Notes under the pieces: model-generated
What the model saw: the letters and a program-made list of their open reading frames with translations, nothing else
Told to the model about the DNA's origin: nothing
Database searches by the model: none
Program-made: the position numbers and the translations under genes
In this document: in pieces, positions 61,066 through 64,000 of the stretch
Position numbering within the stretch: the first letter of the stretch is position 1
How the letters are laid out: the number at the start of each line of letters is the position of its first letter
Assembly: GCA_965263225.1 (NCBI GenBank)
Contig: CBDHHG010000035.1
Location: 558,001-622,000 of the forward strand
DNA: 64,000 bases
Origin: DT-111 sp965263225
GTDB taxonomy: Bacteria > Bacteroidota > Bacteroidia > Chitinophagales > Saprospiraceae
Direction: 5' to 3'

Positions 61066-64000
61066 TTAGCCAGCCTCTGGACGGACTACTTCCACCCATT
61101 GCCCGGCTGTTCTAGCATTTATACTATTATCGTACATCGCTTCACAGGAAACAGCAGGAAGATAAAATCGCCCTTGGTAGGCAGCAGTAAGCTGTACTCG
61201 GTAGGTATGTGTTTTGTTTTCTGCTATATCAAAGAAGGTTGATACGCGATCGTCTCTAAAATCCTTGTAATCGGAACGACTCCCTTCGTTGAAGTTTTGG
61301 ACCTTGTCCATTCGCGTATTCAGGATTTCCCAACCCGATGGGAATATCTGTTGCAAGGCCATTTCATCATATCGGATCCCGCGGGTGCCGGGGTTAGTAA
61401 TCTGCACTTCTGCGATGAAATCTGTCCCTTGAACAAGGGAAGATGGATCGATGCTAGAGCCATCAGTGTTCCGATAATTGACAGATATCTTGAGATTGGA
61501 GGCGGCGGCATCCTCTTGTCCTGCTACGGGCTGACCATTCAGTATCACCCTGGCAAAAAGTGTTTTATCCTCTGTGTTTTTGACCATCAGTTGACGGGAA
61601 CCCAAGTCCTCCATCGGAATGGGGATTTGTGCAATGGGGTTGGTCGAACCACCGTTGATACTTTGGCCATTATCTAGTTGATAGGTATAGGCAAATTGCT
61701 TACTTACCCCTTCTTCCCCTACAAACTTACCGATAGCCAGGAGGCTAAAGGAAAGGGCTTGTGTATTGAACCAACGTTGACTGCTTAATTCCTCCGAAAT
61801 GTATTTTACTAGTTCGGCTGCTTCTGTTTGCTTGTCCAGGTTAATCAAGGTTTCTAGGATCATCGCCCGGTCACGGAGACGGGAGCCAAATGTATAGGAC
61901 AATTCCTGATACTCAGACACATCAGAATCGAGATTACCTACTAGTTTTTCTACCACTTCTGTCTTCCCACCGATGGCATAAGCACCAGCTAGTTTCCATG
62001 TTGCGGTCTTACTTAGTTGATTACTTTCACGCAGTCGGTTCATGGCGGCGAGATTCGGTTTGCCCGCTAAGGCTAAGGTGTACAGGCGGTAAGCCTGGCC
62101 CAATTCGGCACTACTGCGACTGTAGAAGCCGTAATCGCTTTCTTTAAGGTTCCATCGCTTGGCTACCTTGGTCTGGAATTTGATCCAGCGATCGAGCATA
62201 CCTGGAGGTACGGTATAGCCTAGCGCTTTAGCTTCGAGGAGGAAGTGTCCTGCGTAATTCGTCGACCAGTGATTTGGGGTAGAGCCGCCAGGCCAGTAGG
62301 CGAATCCTCCTTGATCCGTCTGGAATAATTTAAGACGATTGATGGTAGCCTGTACGGCCTTAGGAATACGTTCCTGGTCTGCTTCATCCAGTTCCATCAG
62401 TTTACTTAGATACAATTGTGGGAAGCCACTCGATAGGGTCTGTTCTAGACAACCGTAAGGATATCGCAGAAGATATTGTAGCCGCTCACCAAGATTGATG
62501 GGCGGGATATTGGACAACTCAAGAACTCCCTGGTTAGTGCCAGGCATGCCCACGGCTTGGAAATTGGGATTCCAGGAATCTCCGGCGGCCAATACCTTAT
62601 CCATAGTTTTGGTAATGTATGGATTAGGATTGCGTACTTGGATTTCAATCTCCTGCTCTGTGGTCTCGCCTCCGCTCTTGGCGGTGATGATGAACTTGGC
62701 AATTCCTACTTTTTCTTGCAACTGCACATCGAAGTAGACCAGCTGATCTCCAGGTTTGCTAAAGCGTATCTGTTGATTGGGGGAGCTGATAATTTGGGCC
62801 AAGCCGTTGCTCTCCTTCACAGAAACCGTCGCATTGGTCACCTGCTTGGTCATGGCAAACACATTGACGGGCAATTGGATGCGCTCGCCAGGTCCTAGCA
62901 CTCTCGGCAAGCTGGCCAATACCATCAAGGGTTTCCGGACCGGAGTGGATTTCTCAGCAGCCCCATATGCTCCATTGCCTGCGGCAACCACCATGGTACG
63001 TACGGCCCCGATGTAGTTGGGTAAGGTGATGCTATGTTTGGCTTTTTTACCTTTTTTGAGTTCGAAGGGCCCCAAATTCATAACCACCGGCTTGAATCGA
63101 TTGGCCTGATTATCCTGTTCGCCCGGAACTATTTCTCCATCTCCCCCTATACTCAAAATTCGCTCTAGTTCTCCTCCGTAGGCTCCGAGCACTTGATCGT
63201 AGATGTCCCAGGTTTTTACGCCTAAGGCCTCCCGGGCATAAAAGTGATCCCAGGGATTGGGAGTAACAAAGCGGGTGAGGCCCAGCAAGCCTTCATCTAC
63301 GACGGCCACCGTGTAAGCCATGGCTTTTCCGTCCTTTTCCTTTACCTCCAATTCAAAAGTCTTTTCTGGCTGTAGCTCGTCAGGCATAGCGAGCACAGGT
63401 TCTAGTTTCGTTTCTTTATCTTCTACACTAATCGGAATTACGCCGTACAAGCGTATGGGTAAGTCATTGTTAGCTTGTGCATGCGGTTGTATCAAGGAAA
63501 CGTGCGCATAGACTGTTGGCGCCATTTCCGAGCTTGTTTTGAACGTAAAGGTGTTTTCCCCAGATTTAGCTTCGGTCCAGAAAGACTCGACTACTTTAGT
63601 ACCGTTTTCGATAGTGACTAAGGCTTTGCCAGCCTCGCCCGTGGGGATAGTCAGCTTTACCTCTTCACCCACTTCATACTTTGTCTTGTCCGCGGTAAAG
63701 GCTAGCATGGCCAAGGCACTTCTATTTTGGTCTTCATCCCCATACCACGGATAACCTACATAGAAGTAATCGCCAGCACAGTGGCCGCTCTCCTCATCGC
63801 ATACCCGAACCAGATAGCGACCCCACTCCGAGATGGTCAGGTCCCAACTGGCTTCTCCTCGGCTATTGGTATTGATGGAAGTCTTTTGATCAGCGTCATA
63901 ATGGGTTGTTGAATTGTAGCGAGATACCTCATCATAGCCATAGTCCCACCACCAGCGCCAATTTACTCGGTAAATTCCTACTTGTAGTTCCTGTTGGCTT
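61066..64000 (-). CDS. bacterial alpha-2-macroglobulin family protein, C-terminal part
   Basis: The frame is open from the window's right end, so the start is outside. A TTG at 63714 is only an internal codon, since the reading continues upstream with typical beta-sheet sequence (for example SRGEASWDLTISEWGRYLVR). The visible 978 residues hold macroglobulin (MG) domains, the bait-like region, the thioester motif GCLEQT (62437-62454), and the alpha/alpha toroid with NHWSTNYAGHFLLEAKALG and GFYSRSSAELGQAY, then the receptor-like end. These proteins trap proteases in the periplasm or on the outer membrane. A peptidoglycan synthase partner (PBP1C-type) is not in the window. The thioester form is the active, trapping type. 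Confidence 0.9.
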   Translation of the reverse strand, partial: SQQELQVGIYRVNWRWWWDYGYDEVSRYNSTTHYDADQKTSINTNSRGEASWDLTISEWGRYLVRVCDEESGHCAGDYFYVGYPWYGDEDQNRSALAMLAFTADKTKYEVGEEVKLTIPTGEAGKALVTIENGTKVVESFWTEAKSGENTFTFKTSSEMAPTVYAHVSLIQPHAQANNDLPIRLYGVIPISVEDKETKLEPVLAMPDELQPEKTFELEVKEKDGKAMAYTVAVVDEGLLGLTRFVTPNPWDHFYAREALGVKTWDIYDQVLGAYGGELERILSIGGDGEIVPGEQDNQANRFKPVVMNLGPFELKKGKKAKHSITLPNYIGAVRTMVVAAGNGAYGAAEKSTPVRKPLMVLASLPRVLGPGERIQLPVNVFAMTKQVTNATVSVKESNGLAQIISSPNQQIRFSKPGDQLVYFDVQLQEKVGIAKFIITAKSGGETTEQEIEIQVRNPNPYITKTMDKVLAAGDSWNPNFQAVGMPGTNQGVLELSNIPPINLGERLQYLLRYPYGCLEQTLSSGFPQLYLSKLMELDEADQERIPKAVQATINRLKLFQTDQGGFAYWPGGSTPNHWSTNYAGHFLLEAKALGYTVPPGMLDRWIKFQTKVAKRWNLKESDYGFYSRSSAELGQAYRLYTLALAGKPNLAAMNRLRESNQLSKTATWKLAGAYAIGGKTEVVEKLVGNLDSDVSEYQELSYTFGSRLRDRAMILETLINLDKQTEAAELVKYISEELSSQRWFNTQALSFSLLAIGKFVGEEGVSKQFAYTYQLDNGQSINGGSTNPIAQIPIPMEDLGSRQLMVKNTEDKTLFARVILNGQPVAGQEDAAASNLKISVNYRNTDGSSIDPSSLVQGTDFIAEVQITNPGTRGIRYDEMALQQIFPSGWEILNTRMDKVQNFNEGSRSDYKDFRDDRVSTFFDIAENKTHTYRVQLTAAYQGRFYLPAVSCEAMYDNSINARTAGQWVEVVRPEAG

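Noticed and set aside
63714..63714. Start codon of the macroglobulin gene at 63714
   Set aside because: The reading frame continues upstream to the window edge with typical domain sequence, so the TTG is internal.
1..64000. tRNA or rRNA genes
   Set aside because: I looked through the gaps for tRNA arms and rRNA core sequences by eye and found none. A tRNAscan run could confirm this.

Overview
The window is a stretch of chromosome from a member of the Bacteroidota, most likely of the Saprospiria (Lewinella-like) group. The signs are two secreted proteins with type IX secretion (T9SS) C-terminal sorting domains, a TamL-type lipoprotein outer-membrane assembly factor, a DUF6580 membrane protein, LytTR/LytS-type signalling, and promoters of the Bacteroidota type (TTTG, about 19-21 bases, TAnnTTTG). 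No rRNA, tRNA, CRISPR array, prophage or complete insertion sequence was seen. Most genes are housekeeping genes, but a 1.5-kb non-coding tract and a PadR-controlled cell-envelope cluster stand out.

Layout. 1-11.2 kb: end of a CCA-adding/HD nucleotidyltransferase, a PLP enzyme, ferredoxin, sodium-solute symporter, mutS, dapB, a membrane-anchored endonuclease/phosphatase-fold protein and a helical-repeat hypothetical protein. 11.5-14 kb: a large T9SS cargo protein with dockerin-like repeats. 14.0-15.5 kb: no genes, but a series of related terminator-bearing units sharing a 19-base motif. 15.5-24.9 kb: fructosamine kinase, a LytS/LytTR two-component pair, a pterin pair (6-pyruvoyl-tetrahydropterin synthase/QueD and folE), fabD, yqgE, an M23 peptidase, purM and nth. 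24.9-36.6 kb: tamL, an SpoU rRNA methylase (a MITE-like palindrome lies between these two), a TlpA thioredoxin, a cytochrome oxidase subunit III, a zinc-ribbon protein, NhaC, an FG-GAP T9SS protein and yggS. 36.7-52 kb: deoxynucleoside kinase, gatC, an ABC ATPase, cobalamin adenosyltransferase, a PgpH-type HD protein, DUF6580, an M1 peptidase, two glycosyltransferases, dciA-recF, pdhA, a TPR protein and ribH.

52.2-60.7 kb, all on the minus strand: an FtsX permease, an amidohydrolase with PD40 repeats, a fusion of a HAAS-like domain with an M23 peptidase, a PadR repressor, and a second FtsX permease. The same inverted repeat (ATACAT, 9 bases, ATGTAT) sits between the promoter elements of padR and of the second permease, so the cluster looks like an autoregulated envelope-remodelling regulon. 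61-64 kb: the C-terminal part of an alpha-2-macroglobulin with a thioester motif; it runs off the window.

The two parts most likely to be undescribed are the array of motif-plus-terminator units at 14.1-15.5 kb and the PadR/HAAS-M23/FtsX cluster.
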